Source of the DNA: DASWDH01 sp035318505
GTDB taxonomy: Bacteria > Myxococcota_A > Polyangia > Polyangiales > Polyangiaceae
DNA: 64,000 nucleotides
Direction: 5' to 3'
Assembly: GCA_035318505.1 (NCBI GenBank)
Contig: DATHEQ010000089.1
Span: 1 to 64,000 of the forward strand
Position numbers and translations under genes: made by a program. Of the stretch, positions 1 to 8,328 are shown piece by piece; within the stretch, counting starts at the first letter, position 1; every line of letters starts with the position of its first letter. The notes under the pieces were generated by a model. That model worked only from the letters and a program-made list of their open reading frames with translations, had not been told where the DNA came from and ran no database searches.

Positions 1-210
1 CCCGCCGCACTCCTTGGGCCAGCCGATACATGCCCATCCCGCTCGACCGAGCATGCGCTCCCAGGCGATGCGGCGTTCGAAGAGCTCGTGCTCGTCGCCC
101 GGCCCCCCGCGCCCTACGAGATCGGCGAATTCGCCATGCAGACGCTCGCCGAGAAAGGCGCGCACCTCCTCGCGGAATGACTCTTCCTCGGGCGAAAAAC
201 GCAAGTCCAT
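1..210 (-). CDS. fadE30: Acyl-CoA dehydrogenase, FadE30-like, N-terminal fragment (cut by window edge)
   Basis: The ATG at 210 begins one base after the TGA of the upstream acyl-CoA dehydrogenase, so the two are co-transcribed. The 70 visible residues start MDLRFSPEEESFREEVRAFL, the usual N-terminal helix of acyl-CoA dehydrogenases, and go on to a GRGGPGDEHELFERRIAW stretch and IGWPKECGG. From memory, the GGPG-EHE-FE-R-AW pattern is that of actinobacterial FadE30, which dehydrogenates a propionyl-side-chain CoA thioester of the steroid C/D-ring intermediate HIP. The FAD-binding and catalytic parts lie outside the window. The FadE30 assignment is inference from the short N-terminus and from the ipd genes 9 kb away; acyl-CoA dehydrogenase itself is secure. 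Confidence 0.75.
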   Translation of the reverse strand, partial: MDLRFSPEEESFREEVRAFLGERLHGEFADLVGRGGPGDEHELFERRIAWERMLGRAGWACIGWPKECGG

Positions 211-211
211 C

Positions 212-1351
212 TCAGAGGCCCATCTGGCGCGCGACGATGTCGCGGTGAAATGCCGCAGCCCCGAACAGCGTCTCCGACGACTTGGCACGCTTGAAAAAAA
301 GGTGCGCGTCGTGCTCCCACGTGAACCCGACGCCCCCGTGGATCTGGATGCACTCCGCTGCCACCGCGAAATAGGCATCCGAGCAATACGCTTTGGCCGT
401 GGCCGCCGCCGTGGGCAGCTCGTCTTCGCTGTGCGCCGCCGCCCAGGCCGCATAGTAGCTGGCCGAGCGCGCCGACTCGACTTGGACGAACATGTCGGCG
501 AGCTTGTGCTTGATGGCTTGAAACGAACCGATAGGGCGGCCGAATTGCACCCGTGTCTTGGCGTAGTCGACGGACATATCGAGGCAACGTTGCGCCCCCC
601 CGACTTGCTCGGCGGCGAGCGCGACTTTGCCGAGATCCTGCGTGCGCGCCAGCGTTTGCGCACCATTGCCGGCGTCGCCGAGCCGCGCCGAACTGGGAAG
701 CTGCACCTGGCGTAGCGTCAACTCCGCTTGTTTACGCGTCATGTCCATGGTCGTCAGCACGCGGCGCTCGATCCCCGGGGTCGACGCGGGGACGACGAAG
801 ATAAACGGCTCTCCGTCCATCGGCGCCGATGCAGGCCGTGCGACGACGAGAACGAGCTCGGCAGTGTGTCCGTCGATTACGAACGAGCTCGCGCCCGAAA
901 GCTCGTACCCGGCGCCGCGAGCGACGTAGGTTACGCCGCTCCCCGGTGCGTCCCACCGTCCGCTCGGAGGGGTGAGCGCGAGCGCAGCGGTCGTCTGACC
1001 CGCGGCGATGCCCGGCAGGAGCTCGCGCTTTTGTTCTTCTGTGCCGCCGGCGAGCACGGCGCTCGCTGCGAGACAGACCGTCGCGAAAAACGGCGAGCAC
1101 AGGAGCGCTCGCCCCATTTCCTCGCTCACCGCTGCGATTTCGACGAAACCGAGCCCCGCCCCACCATAAACCTCCGGAATGGCGAGCGAGGTAAACCCGA
1201 GCTCCTCACCCAAACGCCGCCATAAATTTTCGTCGTAGCCGCGGGGCGTGGCCATCGCGGCGCGCACTTCGCGGGTGGATGACGCGGTTTCGAGGAGGCG
1301 ACGCGCGCTGCGTCGCAGTTCTTCTTGCTCCTCGGTAAAGGCGAAAAACAT
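212..1351 (-). CDS. Acyl-CoA dehydrogenase family protein (379 aa)
   Basis: Flavin-dependent alpha,beta-dehydrogenation of an acyl-CoA. The start MFFAFTEEQEELRRSARRLL is chosen over an upstream in-frame ATG because that one lies inside the operator at 1367-1380. The C-terminal half carries RVQFGRPIGSFQAIKHKLADM and GGVGFTWEHDAHLFFKRA, standard FAD/interface motifs of the family. Where catalytic subunits often have Glu-Arg at the start of the C-terminal helical domain, this protein reads QDLGKV. It may therefore be the partner of the adjacent FadE30-like subunit in a mixed tetramer, as in paired FadE proteins of actinobacterial sterol catabolism. That pairing is inference. First gene of a two-or-more gene operon headed by the KstR-like operator. 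Confidence 0.88.
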   Translation of the reverse strand: MFFAFTEEQEELRRSARRLLETASSTREVRAAMATPRGYDENLWRRLGEELGFTSLAIPEVYGGAGLGFVEIAAVSEEMGRALLCSPFFATVCLAASAVLAGGTEEQKRELLPGIAAGQTTAALALTPPSGRWDAPGSGVTYVARGAGYELSGASSFVIDGHTAELVLVVARPASAPMDGEPFIFVVPASTPGIERRVLTTMDMTRKQAELTLRQVQLPSSARLGDAGNGAQTLARTQDLGKVALAAEQVGGAQRCLDMSVDYAKTRVQFGRPIGSFQAIKHKLADMFVQVESARSASYYAAWAAAHSEDELPTAAATAKAYCSDAYFAVAAECIQIHGGVGFTWEHDAHLFFKRAKSSETLFGAAAFHRDIVARQMGL

Positions 1352-1366
1352 CGGGCGTTCGCAAAG

Positions 1367-1380
1367 TAGAACATGTTTCA
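1367..1380 (-). promoter_or_regulatory. KstR-like operator, copy 1
   Basis: On the minus strand the site reads TGAAACATGTTCTA and ends 15 bases before the dehydrogenase ATG. It fits TnnAACnnGTTnnA exactly. The identity with the copy at 9156 extends 5 bases further on the gene side (CTTTG). Confidence 0.75.
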
Positions 1381-1502
1381 AGGCCGATGCAAGTGCGCTG
1401 GGCGCGAAGTCTCACCGGACCGTGTCAGAACGTGGTCGACGGCTATGCCGTCGGCCCTTCACTGGAACGGATCTGGCGCAGCGGCGGCGACGCGGCTCGT
1501 CT

Positions 1503-2660
1503 TCACCGGACGGGGCGGCCCGCGCAAGGCGTGCGCCGTCGCGCGCGCCTGAGATCGCGTCGACGCGTCGCGAGGAGCGAGACGGCTAACAGCGCTATGC
1601 CTGCTGCGATGCGTGGGCGCGGGTTGCGTGCGAGTGAACAACCGCACCCCATCGCGTCCGGCTCCGAACCAGCGTTCGAGCCGCCTGCGGCGACGGGTCC
1701 CGATCCTCCTGCGCCGTCGGTGCTCCCGTTGCCTGAACCGCCGCTCCCCGGCGAGCCGCCCGTCCCAGAGCTTCCTGCATTTCCCGCCGTTCCGGTGCCC
1801 GCCGCGCCGCCGGTGCCGACCGTTCCCCCTCCACCCGTCGTCCCTCCCGTTGCCGCCGCGCCTCCGCTTCCGCCGGCACCTCCCAATCCACCGCTTCCGA
1901 TGCTTCCGCCAGTGCCCACTGTTCCGTCGTTGCGGTCAGCGCGTATACCCGCGTCAGCAACATCTCGCACGGAGCCGTCGCTGATGGATCCAGCGTCCGT
2001 GCGCGGCCCGGCGTCCGACTGCCCGATCCAGCCGGGGTCGTACGTTGCCCCGCTCGAAACTTGGACCATGGTGATGCGCACTTTCGTGGGCGTCGTCAGA
2101 TCTTTCTTCTCGGGAAAATTCGTGATGTGACCGGAGCCGCTGTCATTGATGGTGTAAACGAGATCGACCTGCTTGATGCCTTTGTCCCATTGGATCGTGG
2201 CGTTGTTCCAAAACGTCGTCATGGCGACGTCGCGTTCGTAGACGCCCGTCTTCGTGTAGTAGTCGGTGTAAGGGCAGCCGTAGTCGCCCATGTTGGCGAC
2301 GTAACAAAGCGCCCAACCGGCAGTCTGATCGCCGGGAGGCTTCTCCAGCACTTCGGCGCGAATATGAACTTTGCCGTCGCGGTAATTGATGGGGCTCATC
2401 CAATTGACGGGGCGCCCTTTGTTGAGCCAGTTACCCTCGTTCACGTAGTAATGCGATTTCGACGGCGTGGCGTTCGTCGCGTCGTCCCACGTGTACGTGA
2501 ACGTCGCGTCGAACAAGACGAACTGGTCGGCCCGCGCGGCGTTCGGCAGCAAGAGCAGGAGGGCGCCCGCTGCGACGCTCGTTCGACTAGCGCGAGAAGT
2601 GACAGTTACGAGAAAACGGGCGAGGGCGGATTTCAAATGCGGCGACCTCTTGCGCGTCAT
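1503..2660 (-). CDS. Exported protein with MYXO-CTERM sorting tail, unknown function
   Basis: 385 aa. Start at 2660 is supported by GGAAGG upstream and by the signal peptide that follows (basic N-terminus, hydrophobic AAGALLLLLPNAARA). A globular domain of about 190 residues (from DQFVLFDATFTYTWDDATNA) has no family I recognise. It is followed by an Asp-rich then Gly/Ser/Thr-rich linker of about 100 residues, and by a tail GCGCSL, a hydrophobic segment and an Arg cluster. That tail is the MYXO-CTERM pattern, by which Myxococcota process and display surface proteins. Trp- and Tyr-rich beta-like segments could suit carbohydrate or lipid binding, but this is a guess. Divergent from the ricin-domain lipoprotein at 2974. 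Confidence 0.8.
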   Translation of the reverse strand: MTRKRSPHLKSALARFLVTVTSRASRTSVAAGALLLLLPNAARADQFVLFDATFTYTWDDATNATPSKSHYYVNEGNWLNKGRPVNWMSPINYRDGKVHIRAEVLEKPPGDQTAGWALCYVANMGDYGCPYTDYYTKTGVYERDVAMTTFWNNATIQWDKGIKQVDLVYTINDSGSGHITNFPEKKDLTTPTKVRITMVQVSSGATYDPGWIGQSDAGPRTDAGSISDGSVRDVADAGIRADRNDGTVGTGGSIGSGGLGGAGGSGGAAATGGTTGGGGTVGTGGAAGTGTAGNAGSSGTGGSPGSGGSGNGSTDGAGGSGPVAAGGSNAGSEPDAMGCGCSLARNPRPRIAAGIALLAVSLLATRRRDLRRARRRTPCAGRPVR

Positions 2661-2973
2661 GCTGTGACATCCTTCCGAAGCGGCTGCTCGAATGAAAAGG
2701 ACCTTGGCACGGTGGAGGGGTTTACCCTTCAATGGACAAAGCCAAGGACAACCTTCTTTCTTTTCCCGTATTGGCTCACGACAGCGCACATCGTGCGGCG
2801 GCGTGGGTGGGCCGCATGAATCGTCAGCGCGCTGTGCGTTCAGGCTTGCAATTGGACGAATACCGGGCGGGTCCTTGACGATGCAGCCGTTTCTCGACAG
2901 CATGATGGAGTAGGTGCTTAGCGGGACGGCGCGTGCGCGTAGCGGGGGTCTTAACCCCAGCGAGATCGGAATC
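2661..2973. other. Divergent intergenic region, no gene seen
   Basis: 313 bases between two divergent genes for exported proteins, so it should hold two promoters. I see no RNA gene and no KstR-like site. A CTTGGC/GCCAAG pair near 2703 and 2742 is too widely spaced to call. Short ORFs here lack ribosome sites and codon bias. Confidence 0.4.
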
Positions 2974-4086
2974 ATGCGCAGACTCGTTTTTCTGTCCGCC
3001 GTCGTGGGGTCACTCGCGTGCGCTATCTACGACGAGTCGCCTTCCACGCCGCCTTCCGGGCAAGGCGGGTCGAGCGGGGCGGGGATCACCACCGGCTCGG
3101 CAGCCGGTTCCGGTCCCTCCGTTTTCAGCGGAGGCGCGTCTGGCGCCGGCGGTCGCGGTGGCAGCACCGGTGCGACAGGTGGCGCGGGCGGTGCGGATCC
3201 CGATGGCGGCGAGAGCGGATCAACGGGCTCCGGCGGTACGACGGGCTCCGGCGGTACGACCGCGTCCGGAGGCGCGGCTGGCTCCGGAAGCGCGACGGGC
3301 TCGGGTGGTGCGACGGGGTCCGGCGGTGCGATCGGAGCGGGCGGCACGGCGAGTTCCGGCGGCGCGGCTGGGTCCGGCGGTGCGACGGGGTCCGGCGGCG
3401 CGACGGGGTCCGGCGGTGCGATCGGTTCGGGCGGCGCAGCCGGATCGGGCGGCGCGGCGATTGCGGACGCCAAGGTGAACGACGGGATGATCGGCACGGG
3501 CGGCACAGGAGCGACGGACGTCAGCAAGGAGACTGAAAGTGGAACCGGCGGAACCGGCGCAAGCGACGCGAGCGCAGACGGCCGTGGGGATGGCGGCGGC
3601 GCGGGCGGCGCGGGCGGCGCCGGCGGTGCGGGCGGTGCGGGCGGCGCGCGCGACGGGGGAATCGATCCCACCGGCGTCGCCGCAATCAGGATCGTCGCCA
3701 CCCACAGCAACAAATGCATGGGCGTCGACGCCGACGGTACCGCCGACGGAACCAAGATCTACCAAGTCACGTGCACGGCCGCGGCGGGACAGATCTTCCG
3801 ATTCGAATCGCTCGGCGCGACTTACCGCATCATCAATCAGAACAGTGGTAAGTGCGTCTCAGCAAGCGGTACGGGCAATAGCGCCAAGCTCGACATTCGT
3901 CCGTGCAATGGCGGGGCGACGCAATCGTATACGCTGCAGGCGCAAGGCACGAACTACAACATCGTCAATTCAGGCGCCGGCAACTGCGTCGAGGTCGCTG
4001 CCCAGAGCACGGCCGATGGCGCCGCGTACCAGTTCTATACGTGTAACGGCGGCACCCATCAGGTGTTCCGCTTCGAATTGCCGTAG
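2974..4086 (+). CDS. Lipoprotein with Gly-rich linker and C-terminal ricin-type lectin domain
   Basis: 370 aa. The start MRRLVFLSAVVGSLACA gives a short lipoprotein signal with lipobox LAC. Residues of about 20-230 are low complexity, mostly variants of GSGGA, encoded by degenerate direct repeats. The C-terminal 130 residues form a beta-trefoil lectin (ricin B/CBM13 type): three units with NKCMGVD, GKCVSASG and GNCVEV, each ending near an aromatic-Phe pair such as QIFRFE, QSYTLQ and QVFRFE. Such a protein would present a sugar-binding head on a long flexible stalk from the outer membrane. The ligand cannot be told from sequence. No enzymatic domain is attached. Confidence 0.85.
   Translation: MRRLVFLSAVVGSLACAIYDESPSTPPSGQGGSSGAGITTGSAAGSGPSVFSGGASGAGGRGGSTGATGGAGGADPDGGESGSTGSGGTTGSGGTTASGGAAGSGSATGSGGATGSGGAIGAGGTASSGGAAGSGGATGSGGATGSGGAIGSGGAAGSGGAAIADAKVNDGMIGTGGTGATDVSKETESGTGGTGASDASADGRGDGGGAGGAGGAGGAGGAGGARDGGIDPTGVAAIRIVATHSNKCMGVDADGTADGTKIYQVTCTAAAGQIFRFESLGATYRIINQNSGKCVSASGTGNSAKLDIRPCNGGATQSYTLQAQGTNYNIVNSGAGNCVEVAAQSTADGAAYQFYTCNGGTHQVFRFELP
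3220..3655 (+). repeat. Degenerate Gly/Ser/Ala/Thr-coding repeat tract
   Basis: Tandem variants of GGCTCCGGCGGTGCGACG and related 12-18 base units fill the linker of the ricin-domain lipoprotein. The repeat follows codon frame throughout and is interrupted only by an Asp/Lys-rich spacer. It is protein-coding low complexity likely to vary in length by slippage. Confidence 0.7.
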
Positions 4087-4296
4087 CTCGTCGTCGCCGG
4101 TTCGCGGATTGGCGATACTCCGCTCGTAGCTCGCCCTGTAGCGTTCGCCGAAGCGAAGTGTCGCGCTGGGGGAATCAAATCGGCCTATGCGGTGAGTGCC
4201 AATCAAACGACGCCGGCGTATCGTCGCCGCCATCGACGAAATCGGCGGTAAACCACCGGCGGCGTAACGCTCGGTGATGACCGACGAGGTGTCGCG

Positions 4297-5544
4297 ATGC
4301 GCGAGGATCAGCAAGGGATCGCACGGCGGTGCATGCTCCGACAACCTCGGCTGGCGGTGTATCGGTGGGCCGTCGTCTCGGGAGCTCTGATGGGCATGTC
4401 GAACGCATGCAGCTCCTATGAGGAGCTCGGTCCGACAGAAACTACGTCCACGACTGGCGCGGGAGGGCAGAGCGGGGTCGGAGGAAGCCATGCAGGAGGC
4501 GGTCCCAATCCGCCGGCGAGCGGAGGCAGTGCGGGCCTCGGGACCGGAGCTGCCAGCGGCAAGGATGGATCAGGAGGTTCTACGACGGGAGGCGTTGCCG
4601 GCATGGGCGGCGCTCGGGTCGACAGCGGCGTTGGAATCGGAGACGCAAGTAACGACATTGGTCCCGGCACCGAAGGCGGGCGCAGCGACGCCGGTTCTGA
4701 CACGGAAGGCGACAGCACCGAGGGCGGCCCCGGCGCGCGCGACGCCCTCTTCGATGGCGACTCGGATGCCATCGCTCCCGATGCTTCGCCGCCGGCAGGC
4801 TGTGGCATGACCGTCGCGACCGTCACAGACTACGGCGCGTACGGCCCTTTCGTGCCGATGACCGTGAACAGCACGGGCCCGGACGGGCAATACACGATGT
4901 TCCGGCCGCAAAACCTAGGCGAGAACGGTTTCAAGCATCCGCCCGTCACGTGGGGTAACGGCATCACCACGACACCTGCGCTCTACCCCGCGCTGCTCAG
5001 TACCATCGCGTCTCACGGGTTCGTCATCATCGCCAGCAACAGCGCCACCGTAAACGCACAACTCATGACCTCCGGGCTCGACTGGCTGATTGCCCAGAAC
5101 ACCGCTTCCGGAGATCTTCAGGGCAAGTTGGATCCGAGCTGCGCCGTCTCGATCGGGTACTCCCTCGGCGGCGGCGCGGCGGTGGACACAGGCAAGCACG
5201 CCAGCGTGGTCACCACCGTTTCGTTTCACGGTTTGCAGGGGACTGCCGAATTGCTGCATGGGCCTCTGTTGCTGTTTACCGGCACGGCGGATAACTTCGT
5301 CTCAGCAGCCCAATACGTCACACCGACGTTCAACCGGTCGACGGTGCAAACCTTTTACGGAACGCTGACGGGCGCCGATCATTTGCGGCCTCTCGGCGAT
5401 GCCGGCGACGAGCGTGCTCCAGCCGTGGCGTGGCTTCGGCTCTGGGCCTATGGCGACAAGGACGCGCGCAAGTTCTTTTATGGAGACGACTGCACGCTCT
5501 GCAAAACACCGTGGACGGGCCCGCAACGAAAGAATTGGCGCTGA
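4297..5544 (+). CDS. Lipoprotein alpha/beta hydrolase, polyester/lipase-like
   Basis: 415 aa. The ATG at 4297 has GAGG seven bases upstream; an in-frame ATG at 4333 is the alternative. Signal ends at a lipobox SNAC, followed by about 120 residues of Gly/Ser/Asp-rich linker. The catalytic domain shows the nucleophile elbow GYSLGGG, an acid in FTGTADN and a histidine in GADH, in the order expected of the alpha/beta-hydrolase fold. The overall pattern (GPDGQYTMFRPQNLG, then HGFVIIASNS) is that of secreted cutinase/PETase-like and chlorophyllase-like hydrolases. Substrate is unknown; a polyester or lipid ester is plausible for a surface enzyme. Cys pairs near the C-terminus (DDCTLC) may form a disulfide. 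Confidence 0.82.
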   Translation: MREDQQGIARRCMLRQPRLAVYRWAVVSGALMGMSNACSSYEELGPTETTSTTGAGGQSGVGGSHAGGGPNPPASGGSAGLGTGAASGKDGSGGSTTGGVAGMGGARVDSGVGIGDASNDIGPGTEGGRSDAGSDTEGDSTEGGPGARDALFDGDSDAIAPDASPPAGCGMTVATVTDYGAYGPFVPMTVNSTGPDGQYTMFRPQNLGENGFKHPPVTWGNGITTTPALYPALLSTIASHGFVIIASNSATVNAQLMTSGLDWLIAQNTASGDLQGKLDPSCAVSIGYSLGGGAAVDTGKHASVVTTVSFHGLQGTAELLHGPLLLFTGTADNFVSAAQYVTPTFNRSTVQTFYGTLTGADHLRPLGDAGDERAPAVAWLRLWAYGDKDARKFFYGDDCTLCKTPWTGPQRKNWR

Positions 5545-5610
5545 GCCCAAGACACCCGTCTCGCGGCGGCGAGGGACCCCGTCCGCGCGGCGAGTGCTAA
5601 ACTCGGCGGT

Positions 5611-6627
5611 GTGGTCGCTTCCGAAACCGCGAACGGTGGCCCTTCTTACTCCGCCGCACTTGTACGCGCGTTCGTGGGGTTCTTGCCTAGAACCGCTCCC
5701 TTCGATGCTCCATTGCCGGCGCTCGACCCTGACGACCGCGTGCCGATACCCTTCGCTCACCGGATGCTCAGCGCGATCGTCGAAGAGACAGGAGACCTCG
5801 ATCTCGGGCTCAAGGTCGGCAGGACCATGTCCGCGGGTGACGCCGGGGTGGCCGACTACGCCATTCGCTCGGCGGCCACCGTTCACGACGCGATCCAGGT
5901 AGCAGCTCGCTACATACGTCTCGTGAACAATGGACTGGAGCTGCGCTTGCACCAGGAGGGCGGCCGCGCGCTGCTGCAGTGGCACAGCATGGTCGTCATG
6001 CCGAGAGCGGCCGAGGATTTTCTCATGTCTGCCATTTACACGAGTCACATGAGAATGCTTCTTGGCGACGCGACCGACCTCGAGTGCTCGTTCACTTACC
6101 CCGAGCCGAGCACGTCGGTCGAACATGATCGAACGTTCGGCGCGGCGAAGCTCCGCTTCGAGGCTCCGTTTGCAGGGTACGCGTTTGACTGTGCGCATTT
6201 GCAGAAAGCAGTCGTAGACGCGGATGCCAAGCTTCATTCCGTATTGCGCCGGCACGCGGAAGCGCTGCTCGGAGATCTCCCCGCCTCGCCATCGTTCACG
6301 GATCTCGTGCGCCGACATCTTTCGAGCGACCTGCCTCACGGTCGCCCCACGGCCACCAAACTGGCTCAGCAGCTACACATGAGCGCGCGCACGCTCGAGC
6401 GCCGCTTGGAATGCGAAGAAACGACGTTCGGCGCCGTGCTCGACGATCTGCGGCGCGGTCGCGCGCTGGACCATCTCGCGCGCCGCGACATCGGCATTTC
6501 CGAAATCGCGTTCCTCCTCGGCTTTGCTCAGGTGGGAGCGTTTCACCGCGCATTCAAGCGATGGACGGGCACGACGCCACTCGAATACCGCCGTCACCGC
6601 TCGCTTCTGGCCAAGCTCCCGCGTTGA
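5611..6627 (+). CDS. AraC-family transcriptional regulator
   Basis: 338 aa from a GTG start. The N-terminal part resembles the arabinose-binding-like domain of the AraC/OruR/ArgR group: an Asp/Pro-rich start, then GDLDLGLKVGRTMSAGDAG and a long mixed region. The last about 90 residues are the double helix-turn-helix: TATKLAQQLHMSARTLERRL, then IGISEIAFLLGFAQVGAFHRAFKRWTGTTPLEYR, the classic second HTH signature. Convergent with the aldo/keto reductase downstream. Members of this group are often activators of lipid or amino acid catabolism; no target is evident from the sequence. Confidence 0.9.
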   Translation: MVASETANGGPSYSAALVRAFVGFLPRTAPFDAPLPALDPDDRVPIPFAHRMLSAIVEETGDLDLGLKVGRTMSAGDAGVADYAIRSAATVHDAIQVAARYIRLVNNGLELRLHQEGGRALLQWHSMVVMPRAAEDFLMSAIYTSHMRMLLGDATDLECSFTYPEPSTSVEHDRTFGAAKLRFEAPFAGYAFDCAHLQKAVVDADAKLHSVLRRHAEALLGDLPASPSFTDLVRRHLSSDLPHGRPTATKLAQQLHMSARTLERRLECEETTFGAVLDDLRRGRALDHLARRDIGISEIAFLLGFAQVGAFHRAFKRWTGTTPLEYRRHRSLLAKLPR

Positions 6628-6665
6628 GACATGACGGCCGACGACCCGCGGGCTAGACCGCTGGA

Positions 6666-7730
6666 CTACGGCGGCTGATCGGTACTCGGCTTTCGCCAGA
6701 GATTCACGTTGCCCTCGTGCGCATATTGATCGATTGCCAGAAGCTCGTCCGTACTGAACTCGAGCTGTTTCAACGCGGCCACATTCTCGCGAATCTGCGC
6801 CGCGCTGCTGGCCCCGATGAGCGCCGAGGTCACGCGGCCATCGCGTAGCACCCAGGCAAGCGCCATCTGGGCCAAGCTTTGCCCGCGCGCTTTTGCAATG
6901 GCATCGAGCGCCCGCACGCGCTCGAGATTCTCGCGGTTCAGGTGCTCGCGCGACAGGCTTGCTCCCCCAGGGCGGTTCACGCGCGCGTCCTCGGGAATGC
7001 CGTTCAAGTACTTGGTCGTGAGAAGGCCTTGGGCCAGCGGCGAGAACGCGATGCAGCCCATCCCCTCCGCCTGCAGGGTGTCGAGCAGTCCGCCCTCGAT
7101 CCAGCGATTGAACATGCTGTACGAGGGCTGGTGAATCAAACATCGGACCTTGAGCGACCGGAGAAGGTTCGCCGCTTCCCTCGTCTTCTCGGGCGAGTAC
7201 GACGAGATGCCCACGTAGAGAGCCTTGCCCTGCTGCAAGGCGCTAGCTAGTGCTCCCATGGTCTCTTCGAGCGGGCAGTCGGGGTCGAAACGGTGTGAGT
7301 AGAAGATATCGACGTAGTCGAGCCCCATGCGCGAAAGACTCTGATCCAGGCTCGCCAACAAGTGTTTGCGCGAACCGCCGCCCATGCCGTAGGGGCCCGG
7401 CCACATGTCCCAGCCGGCCTTGGTGGAAATCACGAGCTCATCGCGGTGGGCTGCCAGGTCGCTGCGCAGCAGCCGCCCGAAGTTCGATTCGGCGATGCCG
7501 TAGGGCGGCCCGTAGTTGTTCGCCAAGTCGAAATGCGTGATCCCGAGATCGAACGCCGTGCGCAGCATCACTTGCTGAGACGCGAGCGGCGTGGCCGCGC
7601 CGAAATTGTGCCAAAGGCCGAGGGAGAGAAGCGGGAGCTTGAGACCGCTCGCACCAACCGGGCGGTACACCATGCTCTCATAACGGTCATGCGCGGCGAC
7701 GTAGTTCATGGTTCGCGGCGATTCAAACAT
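6666..7730 (-). CDS. Aldo/keto reductase (YghZ/MgrA-like)
   Basis: 354 aa. The NADPH-dependent AKR tetrad is visible: Asp68 and Tyr73 in FDLANNYGPPYG, Lys104 in VISTKAG, His146 in DIFYSHRFD. The central GSRKHLLASLDQSLSRMGLDYVD and the cofactor loop near GALIGASSAAQI match the AKR14-like group that reduces small aldehydes such as L-glyceraldehyde 3-phosphate and methylglyoxal. An ATG at 7709 is an equally possible start; neither has a strong ribosome site. It lies next to the Cys-rich lipoprotein with no sign of a shared operon. No link to the steroid genes can be shown. Confidence 0.88.
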   Translation of the reverse strand: MFESPRTMNYVAAHDRYESMVYRPVGASGLKLPLLSLGLWHNFGAATPLASQQVMLRTAFDLGITHFDLANNYGPPYGIAESNFGRLLRSDLAAHRDELVISTKAGWDMWPGPYGMGGGSRKHLLASLDQSLSRMGLDYVDIFYSHRFDPDCPLEETMGALASALQQGKALYVGISSYSPEKTREAANLLRSLKVRCLIHQPSYSMFNRWIEGGLLDTLQAEGMGCIAFSPLAQGLLTTKYLNGIPEDARVNRPGGASLSREHLNRENLERVRALDAIAKARGQSLAQMALAWVLRDGRVTSALIGASSAAQIRENVAALKQLEFSTDELLAIDQYAHEGNVNLWRKPSTDQPP

Positions 7731-7781
7731 CGCGTTCTTCGTACGTCGAGCCCTTCCTGCTCCGCCAGGCGAGTCTTGGCC

Positions 7782-8264
7782 TCAGCAGGGACCGCAGGCG
7801 AATCGGGCGCCCCCGCAATCGTGGGCGGGAACCGGAGGTGCTCCCGGCGAAGCGCAGGTTACATCGCAGACTCCGGCGCGTTCGCAAGTAACCCAGCCGT
7901 CCGTCAACGTGACGCGGCAACTCGAGACGTCGCTGCAGATCACGCGGCATCCGTGCCGACAATCGACTTCGCACGCGCTGGCGCGACTGCAATTGACGGC
8001 GCAATCATCGCCGCATCCCAGCGTGCAGCTCGAGGTGTCATGGCAGGTGAAGGCGCAGTGATCGACACACTGGCCGCCGCAACTCGAGGAGCGTGCGCAA
8101 TCGACGCGGCAACCAGGCTCTTGGCAGGAGAAATCGCAGAAGTCGAGATCGCGGCAAACGCACGTCGAAACCGCGCAATCGTCGTTCCACCCGCTGCGCT
8201 CGTTGCATGTCGGCAAGAGCAGAAGCGGGACCGCCAAGAAGGCAAGCGAAATCCGGGGCCACAT
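7782..8264 (-). CDS. Small Cys-rich lipoprotein, unknown function
   Basis: 160 aa. A typical lipoprotein signal (MWPRISLAFLAVPLLLLPTC) is followed by about 120 residues with roughly 30 cysteines arranged as short repeats of the type C-x3-C-x3-SSC-x2-xC-x2-HC. This is the disulfide-knit repeat found in many secreted myxobacterial proteins. No enzymatic motif is present. Codon use and the clean signal peptide argue that it is real despite its short length. It could be an adhesive or structural surface protein. Confidence 0.75.
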   Translation of the reverse strand: MWPRISLAFLAVPLLLLPTCNERSGWNDDCAVSTCVCRDLDFCDFSCQEPGCRVDCARSSSCGGQCVDHCAFTCHDTSSCTLGCGDDCAVNCSRASACEVDCRHGCRVICSDVSSCRVTLTDGWVTCERAGVCDVTCASPGAPPVPAHDCGGARFACGPC

Positions 8265-8328
8265 CCGCCAACGATAGTGGCAAGAAGGTCAGGTGGGAAC
8301 TCCCGCGGCTATTTGGTCGGAGACGCGC

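Noticed and set aside
1352..1381. N-terminal MKHVLLCERP extension of the acyl-CoA dehydrogenase
   Set aside because: The extra codons are the operator sequence read in frame; the same peptide appears at 9157, where no gene starts.
3220..3655. Non-coding satellite or CRISPR-like repeat
   Set aside because: Units follow codon frame of a lipoprotein linker and vary freely.
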